DNA of 15,187 nt from Emergomyces orientalis (Eukaryota; Ascomycota; Eurotiomycetes; Onygenales; Ajellomycetaceae), in contig MOWL01000039.1 in NCBI GenBank assembly GCA_002110485.1, forward strand, positions 1-15,187, in the 5' to 3' direction. Below the pieces are notes generated by a model, which saw only the letters and a program-made list of their open reading frames with translations, made no database searches and was not told the DNA's origin. The position numbers and the translations under genes were made by a program. Of this stretch, positions 1 to 8,044 are shown in pieces (within the stretch, counting starts at the first letter, position 1; each line of letters begins with the position of its first letter).

Positions 1-1085
1 ATATGAGCAGGAACCCAGCTCAGATATATCTTTGTCTTATATTTTAATTGAATTCTTTTGCATATCTTTAGAATTACTTCTATATTCATTTGACCATTAT
101 GAATTTCATTTTTTTGAATTCTTTTCAAAGCTGCTTGACTATCTGAAAAAATCCATGCTTCTTTCATATCTTTTCTTTTTGAAGCTTTTATTTCTATCAG
201 TTTAAAAGCTTTCATAATAGCATATAATTCAGCATCAAATACTTCACATTCATTTCCAATATTCCATGAATCTGATGTATATTTGTAATTATCTTCTGTA
301 TATGCTATTCCAGCTCCTAGGCCTTTATTTTCATTCATTGAACATCTGAATAGATTAGAATTGACTTTTTAAAATCAATTTTCTCTATTATTCTTCTATG
401 ATTCTCAGCTTCTTCTGGTTTTGATAATGCGCTTATTTCAATTGAAATCATTGAGCCTAGTTTTTCTTTCCATGGATATAGCTTTTTGTGTTCAATCTTT
501 TCAATATTTAATGAGGAGAACTCATTTTTAATCATTGAGCATACTCTATATAGTTGAGAAGGGATTTTTTTTCTATTTCTCTCATTTTCTTGATTTTCTT
601 GACTTTCATTCCAATCTAGATATCTATTCCAATCTAAGTCATTTCCAGATTGAATTGGAGGATAAGATGTAGATATTCTTTTTCTAATTGAATGAATATC
701 TGGCATTTTCATGATTCTCAGTGCATAATTCTTGCATATCTTCTCAAATCTTATTTCAGGAGGTGATATAGAAGCTTCTATTTCCATAGCTCTACATGGA
801 GAGGTTTTGAAAGCTCCCAGAATTCTTCTTAAAGCTGTATTCTGCAATTTTTGAAACTTATCTATGAAGTGTTTCTGGTTCTTCCACCATATCTGAACAC
901 CATAATCAGAAATAGATGCTATACATGCAATGTATAGCTGTCTCATAGCTTGAAATGATAAACCCCTTTCAGTATTAGAAAGTTGTATTATACTATTTAA
1001 AACTCTTTCAGCTTGAGCCATTCTTTTTTGAATATGAGATTTAAAATTGAGTTTTGAATCCAGCCAGATTCCTAGCCATCTTACA
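1..1085 (-). pseudogene. LINE ORF2 fragment: post-RT region plus RNase H
   Basis: The reading frame enters at about 1085 with a W-L-G-x-W-L-D-S-K-L-N-F motif, which follows the RT domain in fungal LINE ORF2 proteins. It then crosses the region with the conserved Y-I-A-C-I-A-S-I-S-D-Y-G-V-Q-I-W-W and ends in RNase H. The RNase H acidic residues are visible: D in Y-S-D near 350, E in F-D-A-E-L near 232, and D in I-F-S-D-S-Q near 145. The fragment runs out at W-V-P-A-H at the left edge, so the last catalytic residues are not seen. The frame breaks once, near 343, where a single G is missing from the expected Y-S-D-G-S, giving a premature stop at 335. The enzyme would copy element RNA into DNA and remove the RNA strand. 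Family assignment is confident; the clade is inferred from domain order. Confidence 0.88.
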
Positions 1086-1092
1086 ACTGATT
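1..1092 (-). mobile_element. 5'-truncated LINE retrotransposon (Tad1-like), partial
   Basis: This is a non-LTR retrotransposon fragment on the minus strand. Its order, the tail of the reverse transcriptase region followed by an RNase H domain, is that of fungal Tad1-type LINEs. Its 5' end (high coordinate, about 1085-1095) begins in mid-ORF, directly against Ty3/Gypsy integrase sequence; such 5' truncation is the usual outcome of target-primed reverse transcription. The 3' end and poly(A) tail lie beyond the left edge. Base composition is AT-rich, and the coding frame is open apart from one indel, in contrast to the heavily mutated Gypsy copy it sits in. The exact junction is uncertain by about 10 bases. 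Confidence 0.85.
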
Positions 1093-1513
1093 TATCACAC
1101 TCTTGCTTAGTTGATCAACAATTATCAATATTCTTACAATCATTGCTTTTAGAGAGATTAACAGTGAAATTGATAGCTACATCTCATCAGATTCTGTCAG
1201 AGATGTTGAGTGATTTGAGAAGTTCTTTTCTACAGTCTTTTCATGAGATGACAGAGAAACAGCAGTTACAGTTTTGAATGAAGTGTTGAATACTGTTTGA
1301 TATCTCAGATCAGTAGAATTCTTGAGAGATCATTCAGTATAGTTGTTCACAGTCTAAGTAATCAGTCATACACGAGTTGTGCATTTCTTGCATGATCTGA
1401 GTGCATAGAGGTTCTGATTGTGAGACTCAGCATCAGTCACAGAAGTGAAAAGAGCTGTTATTATCAACTGAGTATTCTGAAATGTTGGTTCTCACGTGTA
1501 GTTCTGGGGAAAA
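1093..1513 (-). pseudogene. Ty3/Gypsy integrase fragment, interrupted by the LINE
   Basis: The minus-strand conceptual reading shows the N-terminal zinc-binding region of a retroviral-type integrase, with the conserved R-E-F-Y-W-P block (here S-Q-E-F-Y-stop) followed by the C-x2-C half of the HHCC finger (I-Q-N-C-N-C-C). It continues through L-L-K-S-L into N-L-x-K-S-N-D and the start of the V-D-Q-L-S-K motif near the catalytic core. The frame contains several TGA codons, one of them at the expected Trp of R-E-F-Y-W. Sequence stops matching integrase around 1093, where LINE sequence begins, so the downstream D and E of the DDE triad are missing. It would have inserted element cDNA into the genome; this copy is dead. 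Confidence 0.8.
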
Positions 1514-2240
1514 TCAGGGTGCCTCTTGACATACATTCTCAGTAAGGAGTTGGAGGAGTTCCTCTGTCAGGGCTGAAGTACACCATAGTTCGTCAAGTGA
1601 CATTTCAGAAGAGGCGGAGGGAGCTGAGGCGTCAGAGGGAGCTGAGGTGTCGGAGGTGGTTTGTAGAGAAAGTATCTTAATTGAGAAAGCATGAATCATG
1701 CCATGTGCTGTCTTATTCTGGCTAACTAATATCTTCAGGTCTAGAAGTCGGTGTTCATGATTGGTCCAGCGGGCATCTGCTGTGTCAGAAGGCATATCCT
1801 GTTCTCATTGTGAGAGGGCGTCTGCCATAGAGTTCTGACTATCAGAGCAATAGTGTATCATGAAGTGAAAGCAGCTCAGTAGTTCAGATCATCACATCTG
1901 TTGTTCTGTTAGTTTATGAGTAGTTGTGAAGTGCTTGAGATTCTTATAATTCATGATTATTTCAAATTTGAGTACACTGTGAAGTTCAGAATCCCATTCT
2001 TCTAGACAGTATATAATTGTGAGAAGTTTCTTGTTATAGATCTCATAGTTGCACTCAGCAGAGTTCATTTTCTTGAACATGAAGACACATGGTTGTAGAA
2101 CATCTTCATCATCATACTGTAGTATAGCTTCACCAGTAATATAACCAGAGGAGTCGGCTTCTACAACTGTATCACAGTCAGAGTTGAATGTTATTAACAA
2201 GGGCACACTGATGAACATCTTCTTCATATGTATGAAGGCA
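1514..2240 (-). pseudogene. Ty3/Gypsy RNase H domain and linker
   Basis: The open segment at 1892-2227 begins just after the RT with K-K-M-F-I-S-V-P-L-L and carries the Ty3/Gypsy RNase H pattern V-V-E-A-D-S-S-G-Y. The first catalytic Asp is kept (E-A-D-S-S-G). The second catalytic site, usually D-K-E-x-L, reads N-K-K-L-L, and the third, usually D-H-K-N-L, reads N-Y-K-N-L, so both acidic residues have been lost by G-to-A changes. After a stop at the expected Arg of T-E-R-Q-M-R, the reading continues through A-D-A-L-S-x into a Ser/Thr-rich linker (1514-1795) that leads to integrase. The domain removes RNA from RNA:DNA hybrids during cDNA synthesis. Domain identity is confident and inactivity is clear. 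Confidence 0.87.
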
Positions 2241-3075
2241 GTGTCAGCATCTGCTGATCAGTGAAACACTGAATTCTTCCTAGTTAATTCAGTGAGTGAT
2301 CGAGCAATATCTGAGAAGTTTTATATGAATTATCAGTAGAAGTTGATGAATCTGATGAAGCTGTGCATGTCTTTCACAGTTCATGAAGTCTTTCATTCAA
2401 GAATGACAGAGATCTTCTCAGAATTCATTCAAACATCTTTACCAGCTTCTATGATAAAATCTAGATATTTTGTAGTCTTGACTTCAAAGTTACATTTGTC
2501 AATGTCTATCAGTAAGCCTGCTTCTTGAAGTTGTTGTAGAATCTTTTATATGTGTTCTTGATGTTCTCTTTGAGAACTGTCAGTGAAGATGAGAATATCA
2601 TTCAAATAAACAGATATAAATTTATTGAGAAAGTCTTGTAACACTCAATTGATGTACTTCTGAAATGTACTCAGAGCATTAGCTAGTTTAAAGGGTGTGA
2701 CTACTCATTCAAAGAGGCTGTATCATGTTTAAAATACTGTTAACCACTTGTCACCTTCTGCGATGCAGATCTTGTGGAAGACAGCAACAATGTTCAATTT
2801 TGTGAATCATTGAGTGTGTCTGATACAAGCAAGAGTTTCATTGATAAGTGATAATGAATAACAGTCTTTCTTTGTAAAACAGTTCAATCCTCAGTAGTCT
2901 ACACAGAATTGGAGTCCCCCGCCTGATTTCTTTGCAAAGAGGATTGGGGCTGCAGCAGATGAGTTACTAACTTGTATGAACTCTTTATCTAGTAAATCAT
3001 TGAGAGTCTTATAAAGAAAAAGAAGTTCATCTCAGAATATATTATAAAGAGAATCTCAAGAGAGTTTGAGATTCT
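2241..3075 (-). pseudogene. Ty3/Gypsy reverse transcriptase, heavily mutated
   Basis: The conceptual frame contains F-I-x-V-S-N-S-S-A-A-A-P-I-L-F, then F-C-V-D-Y-stop-G-L-N, F-T-K-L-N-I, T-P-F-K-L-A-N-A and the Y-L-N-D box (2591-2611), ending in F-I-N-F-Y before RNase H. These align with the standard Ty3/Gypsy RT blocks. Both catalytic signatures are broken. The first Asp (family F-T-K-L-D-V) is Asn at about 2795, and the YVDD box is Y-L-N-D. About a dozen stops occur in this stretch, including TGA at the Trp of the family's L-F-E-W-V-V-T-P-F, Y-I-N-W-V-L and I-L-E-W blocks. No short-read frame is long enough to express a product. The stops are substitutions rather than indels; the frame itself is kept over about 800 bases. 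Confidence 0.92.
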
Positions 3076-3421
3076 TATCATTCTTCTTCTTAAGCTTAAT
3101 TCAGTGATCTACTTCTGATTCTTGTAGAGATGGTAGGTTCTCAGTGTCATCTTGTCAGAAAATGTCTAGATATTCATAATACTGCTGTGAGAGCTTCATG
3201 AGAGAGTCTGTTTATGTCAAACAGATAAGTTTATTGAGGATTTTTTTGATATCTGTCAAGCTAGCAGAGTATATTGCTACATGGTCCTGCTGTCTGTGAT
3301 TTTGTCAGAAGTTCTTTCAGAGAAGTTCATAAGTATTAGCAGAAATTTATATAAGATTTATAGTATTATGAATATTGTTTTCATGCACACAGTTATTATT
3401 AGAGAAAATGAGGCTTCTGTT

Positions 3422-3811
3422 CTATGTGTTCAGTAAGATGCCTTTCTCGGATAGCCAGGCAAGTCCTAGCATGAGATTGTAGTCAAGATTATCAACTTCA
3501 TACACATAAGTATTCTTGTGTTGATGTTCTCTGACATCTATGTCTAGTTTCATTATATAACAGGTGCAGACATCTCTAGAGCCGTCAAACCCTGCGAGAA
3601 GGTGAGGTTTTGGTAAAAGAATACACTGAAAATTACAGAGTTTTACAACTGAAGATTTAATCATTGTGTAATGACATAGACTGCTGTCTATCATGGCATT
3701 CATATTATATGTGCTATTTACCATGGTAGATACAAGAATCGTGTCCATTGCCATCTTTTCTTCAAATTGTTGTTGTCCAATCTCTTTGAGCTCCTGTTTG
3801 CAAGTTTTCAC
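3422..3811 (-). pseudogene. Ty3/Gypsy aspartic protease region
   Basis: An open segment of about 129 codons lies between gag and RT, where Ty3/Gypsy elements encode the retropepsin that cuts the Gag-Pol polyprotein. The active-site motif, normally D-S-G or D-T-G, reads M-I-D-S-S near 3690, so the Gly is changed to Ser, consistent with G-to-A. Downstream the segment keeps a typical hydrophobic pattern and the conserved end Y-N-L-M-L-G-L-A-W-L, matching the family's D-x-I-L-G-x-x-W-L. The first Met at 3811 is internal to the original polyprotein and is not a true start. The reading ends at a TAG at about 3422. The protease assignment rests on position and these two motifs. Confidence 0.72.
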
Positions 3812-3834
3812 AGGAGCTAGTCTTTTCTCTGCTT

Positions 3835-5042
3835 GAATTCTCTGGTCAGGGTGTCTTCATAGCTGTTGTCCGAATCTTCTTCCACTACAGCGTGGTTGGC
3901 ACGGATTGCTGACAACAGTCTATTCATTGTGCGAGGGGGGAGGTAAGCGGAGTGACAGTCAGAGATGATGTGACCTGATCAGTTGCAGTTGATGCAAACC
4001 TCTCATTGGTGTCAGTCGGCTGCGTCTTCAGAAGCAATCCCTGAGACTCAGAAGTCTGTTTGGACTGCAGAAACCCTTGCTTGTGTGTAAGTATTGAAGT
4101 CTACTCAGTTCATGACATCTGCATTGTTCTTTGGAGCAGGCGTGTTGGCAGCAGGGGTGTAACATTTCCTGCCACCAGCTTGTATGCTTTTGAGCTTGGT
4201 GAGACAGTCATCTAAGGTTCAGAGTTGTATATAAAAAAGCTTCATATATCAGAGCTTCTTCAACACTAACTAGAGCTTGCAGTATTTCAAATACTAGAGC
4301 TTTCTTTAGTATACTGATCTTCATTTGATTCTCTCATCATTGACCACCTGCTTCTAGAATCTTGGTGTCAAAGTCAGGGATGAATGTCATGAGAGAGGTA
4401 TTCCTTTGACAGACACTCTGCAGCCAGTCTAATACTTTCTGTTGCATGGTGATATCTTTGAATAGAACATCAAGATGTTTGATGATGTTGTCTGAAGTAT
4501 GTAGTGCTGGTTTGCATGCCTTCATTCAGAGATGGAACTTTTGCTTAGCATGATCTTTCAGTTTGGCTGTTGATATACCAATCTTGATTAATTAATGAGC
4601 CAATGATGTCTCTGTCTATGTTTAGTTTTGCGAGCATATCTAGTCTCCATGATGGATAGAGAGCAAGGTCGGAAGTGTTAAAATACACAGAAGTACTGAG
4701 GCACTCCTTCAGTGATCATGCCTTGTGCGAAGGATTTATTATTGACTCAGTCAGCATCAGAACTGTAGTTTCAACAGAGATTCCTTATTGAATCAACAAG
4801 TGTTGAATTTCTTCATACTGGTGTTGCTGTTGTTAGTGGCTAGCATGCATATCAGTCATCTGTTGCTGCTGCAGCTTCAACATTGTTTGAAGCCATGGCG
4901 GCATCTTGGCGAAGTTCGCCATTGAGAGTTCACCTGTGTTGTCAGCGGACATGGTTGCTTCAGATGTTGGGACTAGGGGTTCCATCTCTGTGTTAAGGAA
5001 TTTGTCAGATTCAGAGAAAGTGTATTTATACAAAAACTTCAT
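3835..5042 (-). pseudogene. Ty3/Gypsy gag with CCHC zinc knuckle
   Basis: Gag forms the virus-like particle and binds element RNA. The likely start is the ATG at 5042, the first one downstream of the LTR and leader. The N-terminus is polar and then Gln-rich (about 4840-4900). The middle part, open at 4337-4525, carries K-V-L-D-W-L-Q-S and F-I-P-D-F-D-x-K-I-L-E-A-G-G, typical of the fungal Ty3 capsid domain. Near the C-terminus (3955-3999) is a zinc knuckle, C-I-N-C-N-stop-S-G-H-I-I-S-D-C, of the C-x2-C-x4-H-x4-C type with a TGA where Arg or a similar residue is expected. Other TGA codons sit at probable Trp positions, as in M-N-stop-V-D-F-N-T. The 3' limit is approximate because gag runs on towards the protease. 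Confidence 0.85.
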
Positions 5043-5194
5043 ACATCTGAAGTATCAGAACTCTCAGATCTTTCACTGATATGTCTCTTTCATGAGATCT
5101 AGTTATGAGGTCAAGATGATTGACAAGCAAGCTTCTTCTATCTAGTAGAGATCTGATGACTGCTAGCTAGTCATCTTCTTTATTTCTTACATGT

Positions 5195-5545
5195 TGTTAC
5201 ATATTTGGATAATCGAATAATCATTCCTCATAAGAATACAATGAATGTTTTCTAAGTGTAACAGACCTACACTGAAGAGCTCGGCACTAATATAGATCTT
5301 ATATAACAAAATAGAAAATGTTAAGGAAAGAAGAGAAAAGGAAGAGAAATTCATTGAAGACAGAGATTTATACATGTATACAGTGAAGCTCTGAGTGAAG
5401 CTCTGGACAGAAGAATAGAAGCTCTGATAAGGAGGTTAGTTCGGGAATCGGAGCTTTCGGAGCGGAGAAACCATGGAGTGTACGCTTTCAGAGGTGTAGC
5501 GGGGGCGTAGTGAAATGGTCTATTAATCGGGCGTAGCCCGTCACA
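5195..5545 (-). repeat. Ty3/Gypsy 5' LTR
   Basis: On the minus strand the sequence starts TGTGACGGGCTACGCCCG at 5545, a common start for fungal Ty3/Gypsy LTRs, and ends ...ATATGTAACA at 5195, giving imperfect TGT...ACA ends. Inside are a TATA-like TGTATACATGTATAAAT stretch (near 5360-5380) and AT-rich sequence fitting the promoter and polyadenylation roles of an LTR. The inner end could be 5192 instead. No second LTR is in the window, so the ends cannot be confirmed by comparison. The 5' part is GC-richer and much less mutated in look than the internal coding region. Confidence 0.7.
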
Positions 5546-5676
5546 AAATGAACTGTTTGCTAACCTTCTTCATGAAGAGAAAGTCTAGATAATGAATATA
5601 TATGACTGTACTCTCTAGTGCAATCACGTGCGCAGCTGCTTGGCATGGTGCGCACCCCTTTTCAATCGGGCGGTTG

Positions 5677-5758
5677 TCATAGAGTGCATCAAGCCTATCA
5701 TATTGAACTACCTAACTAGCTAAAATATATATGTGTGTGTGGGGCATGTGACCGGGTA
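5677..5758 (-). repeat. Copia LTR fragment (left side)
   Basis: This stretch is nearly identical to 7879-7961 in the right LTR, from TCATAGAGTGCATC through the (TG)n tract to GTGACC(C)GGGTA. The outer edge can be read as TGTCATAG starting at 5675, giving the TG end of the LTR on the plus strand. The remaining 84 bp of the right LTR are missing, and gag C-terminal sequence follows immediately at 5759. Confidence 0.85.
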
Positions 5759-6796
5759 TTTACGGGCGCCTTTGTGTTCTTTGAAGAAGAGGAACTGCCG
5801 CCAGAGGGCAATCGAAGCAGAATATCACGGCATAGACCCACAAAATCATCCTCCAGGAGAGTATCTTCACCACTCTTTTCAATATCATCCATCCTATTTC
5901 GTATGAGATTGGCCCATCTACTGTGAATCCCCGCAAGCAATCGATCAAAGAAGACGGAATCCGGCATATAAAAATCTAATCGCTTATATTCAGTTCGTAC
6001 GGCTAAGAGACGCTCAATAAACGCACGATCCGACCCGCAAGACTCAGCCGTCATACCCAGGAACTCATTGAAAAGACGAAACCGGCGAACTACGCGGCGT
6101 TCAGCGAAGTTCTCCTCTACTATGGACCACAGCATATAGGCAGACAATTGATTCTCCTTCGGTATAGTAAAATGAGTTCTAGCCTGTGCGGAAATCGCTG
6201 ACCACATATAATTACGCAGCCAGCTATTCCGCTCCCTCCAGAGCTTCGCAACGTCCTCACTGACCCCCTCAGGCGGGGCCAGCTCCTTATTTAACAAAAT
6301 ATCATCTGTTTCTGAATCCTTCGCCGCGAGAAGAACCTCATCCCTCCACATGGGATAGTTCATGGAGCCCAGCAGCAGAACTGGCTTTTCAAGAAGCTTA
6401 ACTGTAAGTCGAAACTCCTTAATGGCCTTCAAATAAGCCGTCATATTGGCGCCTGCGAGTTCCCCGCACCAGCACCAGCCTTAATCCGCGCTGTTTCATT
6501 CTCCAACCTCGCAATCTCCAACCTCGCCCGGGTCTCAGCGCTCAAGGAGTCATCATGCTCAACCTGAGCCTCCTGGGTGGGTTCATCGCGATCTGAGCCC
6601 GTATCCGACATATCCGACATTGGATCTTCGAAATCAGCACTTGACCCTCCGAAGGAGCTCTTGCGGGCAATTTACGGGCTGTAATGGGGGTTGGAAAGGG
6701 CTCGTTTTCAATATTCTCCGGCGTACGTTCCGCTCGCCTAGTCGGCTTATTTTCCCTCGTAAGATCAGGACTGTTGCCTGACCGTAAGTTCACCAT
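5716..6796 (-). pseudogene. Copia gag, longer copy, fused to LTR fragment
   Basis: Gag is the capsid and RNA-binding protein of the element. The ATG at 6796 starts M-V-N-L-R-S-G-N-S. An acidic and polar N-terminal third is followed by the UBN2-type core (L-L-G-S-M-N-Y-P-M-W-R-D-E, then A-Y-M-L-W-S-I-V-E-E-N-F, then F-F-D-R-L-L-A-G-I). The core runs uninterrupted for about 240 codons from about 6444 to 5716. Two single-base deletions relative to the other copy, near 6645 and in the C run near 6462, break the N-terminal part. The last residues (S-H-A-P-H-T-H-I-Y-F-S) are encoded by the LTR fragment, because gag is joined to it at 5758-5759. No C-terminal zinc knuckle remains. Total length would be about 360 residues if the frames were joined. 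Confidence 0.85.
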
Positions 6797-6865
6797 GAGA
6801 GGCAAGAACTAGCTGTATAAGAGAAATAGATAGCAGTAACGCAGCGTATTAAACAGAGGGCCTCA
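6340..6865. repeat. Direct repeat, copy A (Copia leader plus gag N-terminus)
   Basis: This is a 526-bp stretch repeated in the same orientation at 7345-7873. By eye I find one substitution (T/C near 6460) and three single-base gaps, at AA versus AAA near 6379, a C run near 6462 and a T near 6646. The copies are therefore very recent or have been homogenised. The right edge ends at GGGCCTCA, exactly where the right copy meets its LTR. Confidence 0.95.
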
Positions 6866-6875
6866 CTCGATTATT

Positions 6876-7344
6876 ATGACCTCTCCCGATCGAATGGTCA
6901 GCTTCACTGCTGTTTTGAATGAGAAAGATATCTATGTCATTGAAAAGCCTCCGCAAATCCGAGATTTGATTCAATTCGCCATGCCTAATGGTGATTTTCG
7001 GCCCGTAAATGCTGTGGATGACTCGCTATTGGCTCTGCCATCAATGAATATAAAACCAGTAGAGCTCACGATGCTGCAATGGCATTTGAAGCTGGGTCAT
7101 CTTAACCACATGGATATAGCGAAGATGGCCGCGGATCCGCGCATGGGGATGAGGATTAAAGGCTCCAAGGCTCTGCCTTTTTGTAAAACCTGCGTGCAGG
7201 CTAAGATGGCTCGTCCTGCTTTTGAGCCCATGATTAGAAAAGTGAAGCCTGCTGCACGATTATTTATTGATCTTGCGGGCGGTGGGCGTACCTTTATTCA
7301 ATGAGGATGGCGTTCCCACGTATGGGGGGGCTGATTATTGGATG
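6876..7344 (+). pseudogene. Copia pol fragment: GAG-pre-integrase and start of integrase, inverted
   Basis: This plus-strand reading lies opposite to the surrounding gag copies. It contains the GAG-pre-integrase zinc-binding region, with W-H-L-K-L-G-H-L-N-H (near 7081-7110) and C-K-T-C-V-Q-A-K (near 7180-7206) giving the H-x-H/C-x2-C pattern found just before Copia integrase. It then starts the integrase core, L-F-I-D-L-A-G-G-G, whose Asp corresponds to the first catalytic Asp. A frameshift near 7300 gives a stop at 7304. The shifted frame continues V-P-T-Y-G-G-A-D-Y-W-M-I up to 7344, where sequence switches to gag copy B. Protease upstream and the rest of pol downstream are absent. It would have had no function alone. 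Confidence 0.85.
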
Positions 7345-7804
7345 ATCCCTCCACATGGGATAGTTCATGGAGCCCAGCAGCAGAAACTGGCTTTTCAAGA
7401 AGCTTAACTGTAAGTCGAAACTCCTTAATGGCCTTCAAATAAGCCGTCATATTGGCGCCTGCGAGCTCCCCCGCACCAGCACCAGCCTTAATCCGCGCTG
7501 TTTCATTCTCCAACCTCGCAATCTCCAACCTCGCCCGGGTCTCAGCGCTCAAGGAGTCATCATGCTCAACCTGAGCCTCCTGGGTGGGTTCATCGCGATC
7601 TGAGCCCGTATCCGACATATCCGACATTGGATCTTCGAAATCAGCACTTGACTCCTCCGAAGGAGCTCTTGCGGGCAATTTACGGGCTGTAATGGGGGTT
7701 GGAAAGGGCTCGTTTTCAATATTCTCCGGCGTACGTTCCGCTCGCCTAGTCGGCTTATTTTCCCTCGTAAGATCAGGACTGTTGCCTGACCGTAAGTTCA
7801 CCAT
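7345..7804 (-). pseudogene. Copia gag N-terminal half, second copy
   Basis: This copy starts at the ATG at 7804 and is identical in the N-terminal part to the longer gag copy. It reads through about 140 codons (N-I-E-N-E-P-F-P-T-P, D-P-M-S-D-M-S-D-T-G-S-D-R-D-E, then M-T-A-Y-L-K-A-I-K-E-F) without the two breaks of the other copy. An extra A in the AAA at about 7384 shifts the frame at E-K-P-V, so the end reads out of frame and runs into the inverted pol fragment. The core UBN2 region and C-terminus are missing. Only this copy adjoins a near-complete LTR. Confidence 0.85.
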
Positions 7805-7873
7805 GAGAGGCAAGAACTAGCTGTATAAGAGAAATAGATAGCAGTAACGCAGCGTATTAAACAGAGGGCCTCA
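7345..7873. repeat. Direct repeat, copy B (Copia leader plus gag N-terminus)
   Basis: This is the 529-bp partner of 6340-6865. Its inner edge (ATCCCTCCACATGGG) abuts the inverted pol fragment, and its outer edge (GGGCCTCA) abuts the LTR. Differences from copy A are three single-base insertions and one substitution. Confidence 0.95.
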
Positions 7874-8044
7874 TAACCTCATAGAGTGCATCAAGCCTAT
7901 CATATTGAACTACCTAACTAGCTAAAATATATATGTGTGTGTGGGGCATGTGACCCGGGTAGCCCTAGTATCACCTAACAGGTTGTATTCGATTGATCAC
8001 GTGAGACCACGTGCGCAGCTCTTGGCGTGGAACGGGCTGTTACA
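7874..8044 (-). repeat. Copia LTR (right side, 5' LTR of the element)
   Basis: On the minus strand this starts TGTAACAGCCCG at 8044, a standard TG start, and runs about 170 bp to the leader. Within the outer part are two CACGTG boxes ten bases apart (7998-8003 and 8008-8013), the kind of site bound by bHLH regulators; a role in driving the element is inference. The inner edge reads ACCTCATAG where the left fragment has TGTCATAG, so the expected CA end on the minus strand is altered here. No target-site duplication was found with the left edge. Confidence 0.75.

Larger units (their letters stand above)
1093..5545 (-). mobile_element. Degenerate Ty3/Gypsy LTR retrotransposon
   Basis: Reading the minus strand from 5545 downward gives LTR, gag, aspartic protease, RT, RNase H and integrase, the diagnostic Ty3/Gypsy (Metaviridae) order. 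The 5' LTR is about 5195-5545. The integrase is cut at about 1093 by the LINE, so the rest of integrase and the 3' LTR are outside the window. Dozens of in-frame stops interrupt every domain. They are mostly TGA where the family has Trp (TGG) or Arg (CGA), and active-site Asp and Glu codons are changed by G-to-A. CG, CC and GG dinucleotides are nearly absent in the RT part, while CA and TG are plentiful. The copy is certainly inactive. Confidence 0.93.
5675..8044 (-). mobile_element. Rearranged Copia retrotransposon
   Basis: On the minus strand from 8044 downward the parts are: an LTR (about 7875-8044); a leader and gag N-terminal half (7345-7873); an inverted pol fragment lying on the plus strand (6866-7344); a second copy of the same leader and gag, longer (5759-6865); and an LTR fragment (5677-5758). 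Gag of the UBN2/Copia type and the GAG-pre-integrase finger identify the superfamily. Protease, most of integrase, RT and RNase H are absent. The order cannot arise from a simple deletion; it requires a duplication plus an inversion, or self-integration (see findings). There is no RIP-like damage. Confidence 0.85.

Noticed and set aside
2341..2640. Classical CpA-directed RIP
   Set aside because: CA and TG are abundant and CpA next to mutated sites is intact. The missing dinucleotides are CC, GG and CG.
1093..5040. TGA as a Trp codon (mitochondrial or alternative code) explaining the Gypsy stops
   Set aside because: TGA also sits at conserved Arg positions (for example V-D-Y-R-G-L and the zinc knuckle), TAA occurs too, and catalytic Asp and Glu codons are changed by G-to-A. 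TGG is still used for Trp at several sites. Mutation explains all of this; a code change does not.
5187..5375. 62-codon minus-strand ORF in the Gypsy LTR
   Set aside because: It lies wholly within LTR sequence containing the TATA-like region, and its composition is that of AT-rich noncoding DNA.
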